A stretch of 64,000 bases of DNA. Source: Pseudomonadota bacterium. Its GTDB lineage: Bacteria > Pseudomonadota > Gammaproteobacteria > Burkholderiales > Thiobacillaceae. Numbering within the stretch: position 1 is the first letter of the stretch; each line of letters opens with the position of its first letter. Below, one piece after another: positions 10,504 through 20,398 of this stretch. The translations under genes were made by a program, and so were the position numbers. The stretch lies in assembly GCA_021802555.1 (NCBI GenBank), contig JAJZRU010000012.1:18969-82968 (forward strand), in the 5' to 3' direction. A model generated the notes under the pieces. The model saw nothing but the letters and a program-made list of their open reading frames with translations, did no database searches and was not told the DNA's origin.

Positions 10504-10520
10504 CTGGCACAATCACTGCT
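10504..10520 (+). promoter_or_regulatory. Sigma-54 (-24/-12) promoter of ntrBC
   Basis: CTGGCACA-ATCA-CTGCT has all six bases of the -24 element TGGCAC and TGC of the -12 element, with GG (10506-10507) and GC (10518-10519) 10 bases apart. The predicted start, about 10530, is roughly 20 bases before the ntrB ATG. This argues that ntrBC can be transcribed separately from glnA and is autoregulated by NtrC. Confidence 0.75.
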
Positions 10521-10548
10521 TTGCATCGGGGGATGCTAAGGTCAAATC

Positions 10549-11603
10549 ATGAATCTCGCCTCTCCACCCACGCGCATATCCGCCGCCCTGGATAACCTGG
10601 CGACGGGCGTGCTGATCATCGATCCGGCCGGCGTGGTGGACTATCTCAACGCTGCGGCCGAGAGCCTGCTGGGCGTGTCGGGGGCGCTGCTCGTCGGCGA
10701 GAACAGCGCGCTGCTGTTCGAGCGCAGCCCGGAACTCATGGCAGCCCTGGGCAATGCCCGCAGCAGCCGCGAGACGGTCACCGAGCACGACATGGAAATC
10801 ACCCTGCCCGGCCATACCCCGGTGCGGGCAAGCTGCACCCTGTCCTACGTCGAGGGCGTGCTGGAGGGCTGGGTGCTCGAAATGCGGCCGGTGGACGCGC
10901 AACTGCGCATCGCGCGCCATGAGCAGATACGCCTGCAGCAGGAAGCCAGCCGCGAGCTGCTGCGCAACCTGGCGCATGAAATCAAAAACCCGCTCGGCGG
11001 CATCCGCGGCGCCGCGCAGCTGCTCGAGCGCGAGCTGCCGCGCGAATCCCTCAAGGATTACACCCAGGTCATCATCAAGGAATCGGACCGCCTGCAGTCG
11101 CTCATGGAACGCCTGCTCACGCCGCGCCGCCAGCCGCATTTTTCGGCGGTCAACGTCCATGAAGTCCTGGAGCGCGTGCGCAGCCTGCTGCTCGCCGAGA
11201 CGCCCGAGGGCATCGTCATCCAGCGCGACTACGACCTGAGCCTGCCGGAGATCGAGGCCGATGCGGAGCAGCTCATCCAGGCGGCATTGAACATCGCGCG
11301 CAATGCCGTGCAGGCCATGCACGGCCAGGGCAGGGTGATCTTCCGCACGCGCGTGGCGCGCCAGATGCTTCTGGGCAGCCGGCGCCTGAAGCTCGCCGTG
11401 CGGGTGGACATCGTCGACGACGGCCCGGGCATCCCCGAGGCCATCCGCGAGCAGATATTCTTCCCGCTGGTTTCCGGCCGCGAAGGCGGCAGCGGCCTGG
11501 GCCTGCCGCTGGCGCAGACCCTGGTGGCGCAGAATTACGGCATGATCGAATGCGAATCGGAGCCCGGCAATACGGTGTTTTCCATCTACCTTCCCCTGCA
11601 AGC

Positions 11604-11607
<4 letters not shown>
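10549..11607 (+). CDS. glnL: Nitrogen-regulation sensor histidine kinase/phosphatase NtrB
   Basis: Cytosolic histidine kinase that, under control of PII, phosphorylates or dephosphorylates NtrC. Domains in the 352 residues: an N-terminal PAS domain (about 8-120), the dimerisation/phospho-acceptor helix with LAHEIKNPLGGIRG (His near residue 145), and a HATPase domain with the N box, DDGPGIPEAI and GSGLGLPLAQ. No membrane segments, as expected for NtrB. Stop overlaps the ntrC start (ATGA). Likely transcribed from the sigma-54-type promoter at 10504. Confidence 0.95.
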
Positions 11608-13022
<1,415 letters not shown>

Positions 13023-13083
13023 GCGGGGCGGGTTTGGCCGGCACGGAGGAGGCCGCCCTTTCCGGTAGGATATGCAAACGGTG

Positions 13084-13109
13084 TTGACAATGATTCTTAT
13101 TTGTATAAA
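13084..13109 (+). promoter_or_regulatory. bfd promoter with Fur-like box
   Basis: TTGACA at 13084-13089 is a perfect -35 hexamer; a TATAAA at 13104 is spaced only 14 bases, so the -10 is less certain. The overlapping stretch 13086-13104 (GACAATGATTCTTATTTGT) matches the 19-base Fur consensus at about 12 positions. An iron-repressed bfd would fit its function. Confidence 0.55.
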
Positions 13110-13143
13110 CTGGCTGCATGGAATTTTTCACGCGGGCCGGCTC

Positions 13144-13338
13144 ATGTACGTCTGTCTTTGCAAAGGGGTAAGCGACAAGGAAATCCGCCGGGCGGTGAGC
13201 GCGGGGCATTGCTCGCTGGCGGCACTGAGGCAGGAGCTGGGCGTGGCGGCGCAATGCGGCAAGTGCGCCCGCTGCGCGCGTGAGGTGCTGCGCGACGCCT
13301 TGCGGGAAGATCGCACCCGCAATCTGCTGGCGGCCTGA
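13144..13338 (+). CDS. bfd: Bacterioferritin-associated ferredoxin
   Basis: 64-residue [2Fe-2S] protein that docks on bacterioferritin and reduces its stored iron so it can be released. The four cluster ligands are visible as CLC near the N-terminus (residues 4 and 6) and CGKC in the second half, with the BFD helix pattern between them. The start ATG (MYVCLCKGV) fits the family exactly; the frame is open further upstream but those codons are promoter DNA. Neighbour bfr lies 120 bases downstream and is the expected partner. Confidence 0.93.
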   Translation: MYVCLCKGVSDKEIRRAVSAGHCSLAALRQELGVAAQCGKCARCAREVLRDALREDRTRNLLAA

Positions 13339-13348
13339 GCGGAGCCCC

Positions 13349-13375
13349 TTGATCCGCAAGGGCGCTGGCTATAAT
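13349..13375 (+). promoter_or_regulatory. Putative bfr promoter
   Basis: A consensus TATAAT (13370-13375) lies 15 bases after TTGATC (13349-13354). It sits between bfd and bfr, so bfr can probably be expressed apart from bfd, as expected for opposite iron responses. Confidence 0.5.
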
Positions 13376-13461
13376 CCAGCGCAGGGCTCATGCATCCGCG
13401 GGCGGCAGCGGCATGGCCAAAGCCGCTCGCGCATGGCCTTTTCCCCTGCCAGGAGACACGC

Positions 13462-13953
13462 ATGAAAGGCGATAAAAAAGTCATCCAGTATCTGAACCAG
13501 GCGCTCAAGCTGGAACTTACGGCGATCAACCAATATTTTCTTCACGCCCGCATCTACAAGAATTGGGGGCTGTCCGAGCTGGGCAAGCACGAATACGAAG
13601 AATCCATAGAGGAAATGCGCCATGCCGACCATCTCGTCGAGCGCATCCTGTTCTTGGAGGGCTTGCCCAATCTGCAGGATCTGGACAAGCTGCTCATCGG
13701 CGAGTCGGTGCCCGAATGCCTGGCCGGCGATCTCAAGCTCGAACTGAAAGGCCGCGCTCTGTACCAGGAGGCCATCGCGCATTGCGAATCAGTCAAGGAC
13801 TACGTCAGCCGCCAGATACTGGACGGCAATCTCAGGGACACCGAGGAGCATATCGACTGGCTGGAAACCCAGCTCGAACTGGTAGACCGGCTGGGGCTGC
13901 AGAACTACCTGCAAAGCGCCATGGGCGTGCTGGGGGCGGCGGCGCCCTCCTGA
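13462..13953 (+). CDS. bfr: Bacterioferritin
   Basis: 24-meric haem-containing iron-storage ferritin, 163 residues. The ATG at 13462 follows AGGAGACACGC. Met52, the axial haem ligand, is present within EEMRHADH, and ferroxidase residues Glu18, Glu51, His54, Glu94 and His130 align. Position 127 is Thr ([10 protein letters not shown]) where Escherichia coli has a Glu ligand; Glu128 is adjacent, a variant I believe is widespread in betaproteobacterial bacterioferritins. Pairs functionally with bfd upstream. Confidence 0.95.
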   Translation: MKGDKKVIQYLNQALKLELTAINQYFLHARIYKNWGLSELGKHEYEESIEEMRHADHLVERILFLEGLPNLQDLDKLLIGESVPECLAGDLKLELKGRALYQEAIAHCESVKDYVSRQILDGNLRDTEEHIDWLETQLELVDRLGLQNYLQSAMGVLGAAAPS

Positions 13954-14023
13954 GGCTTGCCTGCGCGCGGGGGCGGCGGGCTACAATGGGTGCTCGCAGC
14001 TCCGCTTGCAACGCCTCTTCTTT

Positions 14024-15103
14024 ATGTCGTCTTCGGAAGCAATCCCCGTCACGCTGCTCAGCGGCTTTCTCGGCAGCGGCAAGACCACCGTCCTCAACCA
14101 TCTCATCCGCGCCCTGCCGCGCACGGCCGTGCTCATGAACGAGTTCGGGGAAGTGGGCCTGGATCATCTGCTGCTGGAGAAAATGCAGGGGCCGCTGGCG
14201 CTTCTGGCCGGAGGCTGCATTTGCTGCACGGTATCCGGCAATCTCGCGCCGAGCCTGAAAAACCTGTACATGGCCCGGCAGAAGGGCGAGGTTCCGGCTT
14301 TCGAGCGGGCCGTCATCGAAACCACGGGTATTGCCGATCCCGCGCCCATCCTGGATGTGTTGTTGCACGACAAATGGTTGCGCGCCCGCTTCCAGCTCGA
14401 CGGCGTGGTGACCACGGTGGATGCGGTGCTGGGGACGCAGCAGCTGGACAGCTATTTCGAGGCGCTGCGCCAGGTGGCCGTGGCGGACAAGCTGCTGCTC
14501 ACCAAGACCGATCTGGCCGATGCTGCCGGGCGTGCTGTGCTGGAAGACCGGTTGCGCGTGCTCAATCCGGCGGCGCCCATCGTGCCGGCGCGACAGGGGG
14601 TGGTGGAGGCATCGGAAATTTTTGGTCTGGGGATGTATGATCCAGCCGCGAAGACGCCGGACGTGCGGAACTGGCTCGGACACGGCCGCTACGCGCCGGT
14701 GCGGCGCAATGCCCTGGGCCGGGTGCGGCAAGCCGATGCAGGCGCGGAAAGCCACGACGGCCGCATCCGGGCCTTCAGTATCACTCTGGATACGCCGATA
14801 AGCCGGGTGGGACTGGAATCCGCACTGGCCATGCTGGTGTCCTTCCGCTCGGAATATCTGTTGCGCTTCAAGGCCGTCGTCAATGTTGTCGGCGAGGATG
14901 CTCCCAGCGTGCTGCATGGGGTGCAGCACGTGCTGTATCCCCAGGCGAAGCTTGCGGCCTGGCCGGACGACGATCGGCGCAGCCGCTTTGTCTTCATCGT
15001 CCGGGATCTGGAGCCGGAGTTCGTCGCCCAGCTGCTGGCGGACTTTGCCGACGCAGTCGAGGGGACGCCGCCGCCGGTTGTTGAAAAGGAAAACCGCCCG
15101 TAA
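14024..15103 (+). CDS. CobW/COG0523-family metal-chaperone GTPase
   Basis: G3E-family GTPase of 359 residues. It has the P-loop GFLGSGKTT (residues about 14-22), the zinc-binding signature GGCICC typical of COG0523, a Walker B-type region (ETTGIADP), LTKTDLAD as the guanine-specificity motif, and a CobW C-terminal domain (from about residue 245). Members insert or deliver zinc, cobalt or other metals to target enzymes; which metal applies here cannot be read from the sequence, and I see no convincing Zur box. The ATG at 14024 is preferred over an in-frame TTG at 14006. Not part of a cobalamin cluster, so the name CobW is not used as a function. Confidence 0.85.
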   Translation: MSSSEAIPVTLLSGFLGSGKTTVLNHLIRALPRTAVLMNEFGEVGLDHLLLEKMQGPLALLAGGCICCTVSGNLAPSLKNLYMARQKGEVPAFERAVIETTGIADPAPILDVLLHDKWLRARFQLDGVVTTVDAVLGTQQLDSYFEALRQVAVADKLLLTKTDLADAAGRAVLEDRLRVLNPAAPIVPARQGVVEASEIFGLGMYDPAAKTPDVRNWLGHGRYAPVRRNALGRVRQADAGAESHDGRIRAFSITLDTPISRVGLESALAMLVSFRSEYLLRFKAVVNVVGEDAPSVLHGVQHVLYPQAKLAAWPDDDRRSRFVFIVRDLEPEFVAQLLADFADAVEGTPPPVVEKENRP

Positions 15104-15129
15104 CATTGGGCTTTTGCGAGGTTCGAGCT

Positions 15130-16230
15130 TTGGCGCTGTCGTTTTTCAAGAAAGGCAAGGACAAGGAACCGCCGAAGGCGGCGGCTCCGGCGCCTGCTGC
15201 CGCGCCGGCGGAATCCCCCACCCAGGGACTGGAAAGCCCCAACAATCCTGCCCAGGGCGGCGGCATCGTGGTCGAAGAGGCGGGCGGCGGCCACTCGCTC
15301 CTGGATCAGGCGGCCCTGCTTTACGCCAGCAACCAGATCGAGGACACCGAAAAAATCCTCCTGGCGTCGCTGGACAAGGAAGACCGCACCGCCTGGTACA
15401 TGCTTTTCGATCTCTACCGCGTAACGGGCAAAAGCGATGCCTTCGAGAAGCTGGCGGTGAATTTTGCCATGCGTTTCGAAACCTCCCCTCCCATGTGGGC
15501 GGCGGCCAAGGCGGCGCAGCCCGCGGCGCCTGTCAAGGTGCTGAACTTGCCGCCGTTGCTGGATGCGCTGGCCGCCGGCCGCCTGAAAGACGATCTCGCC
15601 CATGTCGGCAAGAGCGCGCCGCTGCGGGTGGACTTCAGCCGCACTTCGGACATCGACGAGGGCGGCGCGCGCCTGTCGGCTGCGGCGCTGGCCAACAGCA
15701 GGCACCTGGGCCAGCATCTGGAGGTCGGGGGGGTGGCGAAATTTCTCGATATGCTCAAGCGCAAACTCAATGCCAATCCCGGCACGGCGGCGTACTGGCT
15801 CATGCAGCTGGCGCTGCTGCAGCTGATGGGCCGGCAGAAGGAATTCGAGGATCTGGCAGTGGATTACGCGGTGCGCTTCGAGCTTTCGCCGCCTTCCTGG
15901 GACAATGCCGTGGCGGCGCGCGCCGTGGACACTGCCGCGGACGAGGCCGAGGAGGAGGCCTGCCGCCTCGAAGGCGTGCTGGGGGACAAGAGCGACGCCT
16001 GGAGCCGGCTCGGCCAGTACGCCGCCCAGCACGCCCAAGTGGTGCTGGATCTGTCCGCCGTGCCGCGCATCGAGTATGCCGGCGTGGGGCAGTTCATGGG
16101 CTTTCTCATGCAGGTGCTGGGCCAGGGTAAGACCATCGTGCTGCGCGGGCAGAACACCCTGGTGCAGCAGCTGTTCCTGAGCATGGGCATCGGCCAGCTC
16201 GCCACCCTCTCGCCCAAGCCGCGCACCTGA
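15130..16230 (+). CDS. Tandem-duplicated STAS-domain protein
   Basis: Cytosolic protein of unknown function, 366 residues from a probable TTG start at 15130 (LALSFFKKGKDKE; an earlier TTG is at 15106). After a basic N-terminus and a Pro/Ala-rich linker (residues 14-55) come two copies of one module: a helical pair (residues about 88-123, ending FAMRFETSPPMW, and 221-256, ending YAVRFELSPPSW) followed by a STAS-like domain (about 135-210 and 277-360). Only the second STAS is obvious (VVLDLSAVPRIEYAGVGQF). STAS domains of this size often bind nucleotides or act as partner-switch antagonists; no kinase or phosphatase partner lies nearby. Neighbours are the COG0523 GTPase (26 bases upstream) and convergent psiE. 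Confidence 0.7.
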   Translation: MALSFFKKGKDKEPPKAAAPAPAAAPAESPTQGLESPNNPAQGGGIVVEEAGGGHSLLDQAALLYASNQIEDTEKILLASLDKEDRTAWYMLFDLYRVTGKSDAFEKLAVNFAMRFETSPPMWAAAKAAQPAAPVKVLNLPPLLDALAAGRLKDDLAHVGKSAPLRVDFSRTSDIDEGGARLSAAALANSRHLGQHLEVGGVAKFLDMLKRKLNANPGTAAYWLMQLALLQLMGRQKEFEDLAVDYAVRFELSPPSWDNAVAARAVDTAADEAEEEACRLEGVLGDKSDAWSRLGQYAAQHAQVVLDLSAVPRIEYAGVGQFMGFLMQVLGQGKTIVLRGQNTLVQQLFLSMGIGQLATLSPKPRT

Positions 16231-16238
16231 GGGCGCGG

Positions 16239-16685
16239 TCATGCGCCCGTGCCGGGGCCGTTTTTGCGCTGCAGCTGTTCCAGCATGTGGCGCTCGCGCT
16301 GGAATACCACGACCGAGCCGATGCGCAGCACGGTGAGCGACAGCAGCATGGCGGCCAGGGCGTAGAGATCTTCGTTGGCTATCTTGTTCTCGAACAGGCC
16401 GATCATGATGTCGCGCATGACGAACACCAGCGTCGCATCGACGATGAAGGTGAGGCGCAGGCGGTGCGCCGTGAAGTAGTCGGCGAGCGAGCGCGACAGC
16501 TCGATGAGGATAAAGAGCGTGAGCACGTCGCTCACGATGCTCACGTAATTGCCGGTGATGTCGCCGAATATGAAAAGATTGCCGAGAGTGAGGAACAGGC
16601 GTAGCGTGCCGATGACGATGCCCAGGGTCAGGAATACCAGCATGACCCCGAATACCCAGCGGGTGACCAGTTCGAACAGTTTCAT
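16239..16685 (-). CDS. psiE: PsiE-family inner-membrane protein
   Basis: 148-residue protein with four predicted membrane helices and the PsiE (phosphate-starvation-inducible) family pattern, including the conserved MRDIMIGLFE segment between helices 3 and 4 and a cytosolic, charged C-terminus. Function is unknown in all bacteria. It is transcribed towards the STAS gene (8 bases between stops), so it is monocistronic. No pho-box was recognised upstream. Confidence 0.8.
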   Translation of the reverse strand: MKLFELVTRWVFGVMLVFLTLGIVIGTLRLFLTLGNLFIFGDITGNYVSIVSDVLTLFILIELSRSLADYFTAHRLRLTFIVDATLVFVMRDIMIGLFENKIANEDLYALAAMLLSLTVLRIGSVVVFQRERHMLEQLQRKNGPGTGA

Positions 16686-16732
16686 TTTTCGCGCCGCAGT
16701 GTAAAGGGACGGGGCGCCGTTGCCGGGCCCTC

Positions 16733-16761
16733 TTGAAATTTAGCCGACCCGAACCCATTTC
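16733..16761 (+). promoter_or_regulatory. Heat-shock (sigma-32) promoter of hslVU
   Basis: CTTGAAA (16733-16739) is a perfect -35 element for RpoH; after 14 bases comes ACCCATTT (16754-16761), one change from the CCCCATNT -10 element. The predicted start is about 20 bases before the hslV ATG. This is among the best regulatory matches in the window. Confidence 0.85.
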
Positions 16762-16788
16762 CAAAGTTCTCAACGCCGGGCAGCCAAC

Positions 16789-17325
16789 ATGGAACAGTTT
16801 CACGGAACCACCATACTTGCGGTGCGGCGCGGCAGCGTCGTGGCGCTGGGCGGCGACGGCCAGGTGACCCTGGGCAGCGTGGTCATCAAGGGCAGCGCCC
16901 GCAAGGTGCGCCGGCTCTACCAGGACCGCGTCCTGGCGGGGTTTGCCGGCGGCACGGCCGATGCCTTCACGCTGTTCGAGCGCTTCGAGGCCAAGCTCGA
17001 AAAGCACCAGGGCCAGCTCATGCGCGCCGCCGTGGAGCTGGCCAAGGACTGGCGCACCGACCGCATGCTGCGCCGCCTCGAAGCCATGCTGGCGGTGGCG
17101 GACCGGGAGCATACGCTGATACTCACCGGCACGGGCGACGTGCTCGAGCCCGAGGCCGGCATTGCGGCGATCGGCTCGGGCGGCGCCTATGCCCAAGCAG
17201 CGGCGCGCGCCCTGCTGGAGAACACCCCCCTGGCGCCGGCGGACATCGTCAAGAAATCGCTCGCCATCGCCGGCGACATCTGCATCTACACCAATCAGCA
17301 ACACGTCATCGAAGTGCTCGATTAG
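16789..17325 (+). CDS. hslV: ATP-dependent protease peptidase subunit HslV (ClpQ)
   Basis: Proteasome-like threonine peptidase forming a double hexamer inside the HslVU protease. The 178-residue chain starts [10 protein letters not shown]: the catalytic Thr is preceded by a six-residue propeptide, so mature HslV should start at Thr7 after removal of MEQFHG, the usual arrangement in organisms that do not start directly with MTT. The [14 protein letters not shown] motif and the C-terminal DICIYTNQ are standard. Followed by hslU 30 bases later and driven by the sigma-32-type promoter at 16733. Confidence 0.96.
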   Translation: MEQFHGTTILAVRRGSVVALGGDGQVTLGSVVIKGSARKVRRLYQDRVLAGFAGGTADAFTLFERFEAKLEKHQGQLMRAAVELAKDWRTDRMLRRLEAMLAVADREHTLILTGTGDVLEPEAGIAAIGSGGAYAQAAARALLENTPLAPADIVKKSLAIAGDICIYTNQQHVIEVLD

Positions 17326-17355
17326 GCCCGCGGGCCTGCCTGAATCCACCTTCCC

Positions 17356-18690
17356 ATGAATAATCTGACGCCGAAAGAAATTGTCCACGAGCTGGACAAA
17401 TACATCGTCGGCCAGGCTGCCGCCAAGAAGGCGGTCGCCGTGGCCCTGCGCAACCGCTGGCGGCGCGCCCAGGTGGCGGAGCCCCTGCGCCATGAAATCA
17501 CGCCCAAGAACATCCTCATGATCGGCCCCACCGGGGTGGGCAAGACCGAGATCGCGCGCCGCCTCGCCAGGCTGGCGGATGCGCCCTTCATCAAGGTGGA
17601 GGCGACCAAGTTCACCGAAGTGGGCTACGTGGGGCGCGATGTCGACACCATCGTCCGCGATCTGATGGAGAGCGCGCTCAAGGACATGCGCGAACGGGAA
17701 ATGGCGAAAGTGCGCTTTCGCGCCGAAGAGGCGGCCGAGGAGCGCATCCTCGACGCGCTCCTGCCGCCCGCGCGCGGCGCGGGCTTCGGCGCCGAAGGCG
17801 AGCGCGCCGAGGACACGACGACGCGCCAACGTTTCCGCAAGATGCTGCGCGAGGGGCAGTTGAACGACAAAGAGGTGGAAATCGACGTCGCCATCGCCTC
17901 GCCGCACATGGAAATATTCGCGCCGCCCGGCATGGAGGACCTCACCAGCCAGATCCAGGGCATGTTCCAGAACATGCAGGCCGGGCGCCGCAAGACGCGC
18001 AAGCTCAGGATAGGCGAGGCCATGCGCCTGCTGGTCGAAGAGGAGGCCGCGCGCCTGGTGAACGAGGACGACATCCGCCAGGCGGCCCTCACGGCCGTGG
18101 AGCAGAACGGCATCGTGTTTCTCGATGAGATCGACAAGATCGCCACGCGCACCGATGCCCAGGGCGTGGACGTGTCGCGCCAGGGCGTGCAGCGCGATCT
18201 GCTGCCCCTGGTGGAAGGCACCACGGTCACGACCAAGTACGGCATGGTCAAGACGGATCACATCCTGTTCATCGCCAGCGGCGCGTTCCACCTCTCCAAG
18301 CCCTCGGATCTCATTCCCGAGCTGCAGGGGCGCTTTCCCATCAGAGTCGAGCTGGGCTCGCTCTCGGTGGAGGATTTCGAAAAAATCCTCACCAACACGG
18401 ACGCCTGCCTCACGCGCCAATATGAAGCCTTGCTGGCGACCGAAGGCGTGCGCCTGGAGTTCGCCATGGATGGCATCACCCGGCTCGCGGCGATCGCTTT
18501 CCAGGTCAACGAAAAGACCGAAAACATCGGTGCACGCCGTCTGCACACTGTGATGGAGCGGCTGCTCGAAGAGATATCCTTCGCCGCAGGCGAGGGCGCC
18601 GCCGCGCAGATGCGCATCGACGCCGCCTATGTCGACGAGCGCCTGGGCGAGTTGGCCGGGCACGAGGATCTGGCGCGCTACGTCCTGTAG
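17356..18690 (+). CDS. hslU: ATP-dependent protease ATPase subunit HslU (ClpY)
   Basis: AAA+ unfoldase partner of HslV. The 444 residues begin with [16 protein letters not shown], carry Walker [10 protein letters not shown] (near residue 57), the pore motif GYVGRD, the intermediate domain (about residues 105-240), Walker [10 protein letters not shown], and the C-terminal domain ending in ARYVL, whose last residues insert into HslV. Co-transcribed with hslV. Its stop is one base from that of convergent purN. Confidence 0.98.
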   Translation: MNNLTPKEIVHELDKYIVGQAAAKKAVAVALRNRWRRAQVAEPLRHEITPKNILMIGPTGVGKTEIARRLARLADAPFIKVEATKFTEVGYVGRDVDTIVRDLMESALKDMREREMAKVRFRAEEAAEERILDALLPPARGAGFGAEGERAEDTTTRQRFRKMLREGQLNDKEVEIDVAIASPHMEIFAPPGMEDLTSQIQGMFQNMQAGRRKTRKLRIGEAMRLLVEEEAARLVNEDDIRQAALTAVEQNGIVFLDEIDKIATRTDAQGVDVSRQGVQRDLLPLVEGTTVTTKYGMVKTDHILFIASGAFHLSKPSDLIPELQGRFPIRVELGSLSVEDFEKILTNTDACLTRQYEALLATEGVRLEFAMDGITRLAAIAFQVNEKTENIGARRLHTVMERLLEEISFAAGEGAAAQMRIDAAYVDERLGELAGHEDLARYVL

Positions 18691-18691
18691 T

Positions 18692-19336
18692 TCAGGCGCA
18701 AGGTCCGGGCAGCTGCGGGGCGAACAGCGCCTGGCTGGCCGCCGCCCCGCGCAGCCGCACCACGCCCTCGACGATCTCGATGCGGCCTTCCGCGAGCCAG
18801 CGCAGCGCCATGGGATAGAGCCGGTGCTCCTGCGCGAGCACGCGCTGCGCGAGCGTGGCTTCCGTGTCGTCGGCCAGCACCGGCACCGCCGCCTGGGCGA
18901 TGATGGGGCCGTGATCCACCTGAGCGGTGACGAAATGCACCGTGCAGCCATGGATCTTGACGCCTTCGGCGAGCGCGTGCCTGTGGGTGTCCAGGCCTGG
19001 AAAGGACGGCAGCAGGGAGGGGTGGATGTTCACCAGGCGACCCGCGTAATGGTCCACGAAGGCCTCCGTCAGGATGCGCATGTAGCCCGCCAGCACCACC
19101 ACGTCGGGCCGACAGGCGTCGATATGGCGCATGACCTCGGCGTCGAACGCGGCGCGCTCGGCATGGTCGCGGTGGTCCAGGGCGATGGCCGGGATGCCGC
19201 ACCGGCGCGCGTGCCCCAGGCCTTCGGCCTGGGGCCGGTTGCTGATGACGGCGGCGAACTCCACCGGCAGGGAAGCCGCCAGCAGGGCGGCCAGATTGGA
19301 GCCCCGCCCGGAGATGAGGACGACGGCGCGGATCAC
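18692..19336 (-). CDS. purN: Phosphoribosylglycinamide formyltransferase (GART)
   Basis: Third step of de novo purine synthesis: transfers formyl from 10-formyl-THF to GAR. The start is a GTG at 19336 that overlaps the purM stop (GTGA), giving [19 protein letters not shown] at the N-terminus. The catalytic Asn/His/Asp set is visible in [13 protein letters not shown] (Asn, His) and [13 protein letters not shown] (Asp). 214 residues is normal. Coupled to purM in one operon; the in-frame extension further upstream lies inside purM and is not used. Confidence 0.96.
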   Translation of the reverse strand: MIRAVVLISGRGSNLAALLAASLPVEFAAVISNRPQAEGLGHARRCGIPAIALDHRDHAERAAFDAEVMRHIDACRPDVVVLAGYMRILTEAFVDHYAGRLVNIHPSLLPSFPGLDTHRHALAEGVKIHGCTVHFVTAQVDHGPIIAQAAVPVLADDTEATLAQRVLAQEHRLYPMALRWLAEGRIEIVEGVVRLRGAAASQALFAPQLPGPCA

Positions 19337-20358
19337 GCGATGCCGACGGGCTCGCCGTTGCGGGGCGTGACCGAGCCGATCTGCCAGGCGCGCTCGCCGG
19401 CGGCCGCCAGCGCGGCGAGCGCGCCTGCGGCATGTTCCTGGGCCACGACGACGGCGAGGCCGATGCCGCAATTGAAGGTGCGGTGCATTTCCGCCTCGGC
19501 GATGCGGCCGGTCTGCTGCAGCCAGTCGAACAGCGGGGGGCGCTGCCAGCTGTCGCGCTGCAGCGCGACGCCGCAGTTTTGCGGCAGCATGCGCGGAATA
19601 TTGCCCGTCAGGCCGCCGCCGGTGATATGCGCCATGCCCTTCACCGGCACGCGCTGCATGAGATCGAGCATGGCCTTGACGTAGATGCGCGTGGGCTCCA
19701 GCAGCGCGTCGCCGAACGGGCGGCCGTGGAAATCGCCGGCAAGGTCGACGCCGCTGACCTCCACCAGCTTGCGGATGAGGGAATAGCCGTTGGAATGCGC
19801 GCCGCTGGAGGCCAGCCCCAGCACGGCGTCGCCGGGGACGATGGAGTGTCCGGTAATGATGCGGGATTTCTCCACCACGCCCACGGCGAAGCCTGCCAGG
19901 TCATACTCGCCGTCAGGGTACATATCCGGCATTTCCGCCGTTTCGCCGCCGATGAGCGCGCAACCGGACAGCTCGCAGCCGCGCGCGATGCCGCCGATGA
20001 CGGCCGCGGCGACGCCCACATCGAGCCGGCCACAGGCAAAATAATCGAGAAAAAACAGGGGTTCGGCGCCCTGTACCAGGATGTCGTTCACGCTCATGGC
20101 CACCAGATCGATGCCCACGCTGTCGTGGCGCTGCATGCGGAAGGCGAGCTTGAGCTTGGTGCCCACGCCATCGGTGCCGGAAACCAGCACAGGTTCTTGA
20201 TATTTTTTGGAAATCTCCACCAGTGCGCCGAATCCGCCGATGCCCGTGAGCACTTCGGGACGCAGGGTTTTCTTCGCCAGGGGCTTGATGCGCTCCACCA
20301 GGGCATCCCCGGCGTCGATGTCCACGCCGGCGTCCTTGTAGGTGTAGGAGGGGTTCAT
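19333..20358 (-). CDS. purM: Phosphoribosylformylglycinamidine cyclo-ligase (AIR synthetase)
   Basis: Fifth step of purine synthesis, closing FGAM to AIR with ATP. The 341-residue protein starts [17 protein letters not shown] and has the family [10 protein letters not shown] phosphate loop, [29 protein letters not shown] and [15 protein letters not shown] motifs. It leads the purM-purN operon from a very short divergent promoter region shared with perM (40 bases between start codons). Confidence 0.98.
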   Translation of the reverse strand: MNPSYTYKDAGVDIDAGDALVERIKPLAKKTLRPEVLTGIGGFGALVEISKKYQEPVLVSGTDGVGTKLKLAFRMQRHDSVGIDLVAMSVNDILVQGAEPLFFLDYFACGRLDVGVAAAVIGGIARGCELSGCALIGGETAEMPDMYPDGEYDLAGFAVGVVEKSRIITGHSIVPGDAVLGLASSGAHSNGYSLIRKLVEVSGVDLAGDFHGRPFGDALLEPTRIYVKAMLDLMQRVPVKGMAHITGGGLTGNIPRMLPQNCGVALQRDSWQRPPLFDWLQQTGRIAEAEMHRTFNCGIGLAVVVAQEHAAGALAALAAAGERAWQIGSVTPRNGEPVGIA

Positions 20359-20375
20359 GAGGGAAAATAGCAGGC

Positions 20376-20391
20376 TAAAATAATTATTTTA
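20376..20391. promoter_or_regulatory. AT-only palindrome in the purM/perM divergent promoter
   Basis: TAAAATAATTATTTTA is a perfect 16-base palindrome and the only AT block in the 40 bases between the two start codons. Each strand offers a TATTTT -10-like hexamer: on the plus strand the start would fall at about 20397, next to the perM ATG at 20399; on the minus strand about 11 bases before purM. Confidence 0.5.
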
Positions 20392-20398
20392 CCCGACC

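Noticed and set aside
14689..18951. A 1420-codon antisense frame through the STAS, hslV and hslU genes
   Set aside because: Same codon-bias artefact; it crosses several certain genes and the psiE coding strand in another frame, with no domain. Only its far end coincides with the real purN product.
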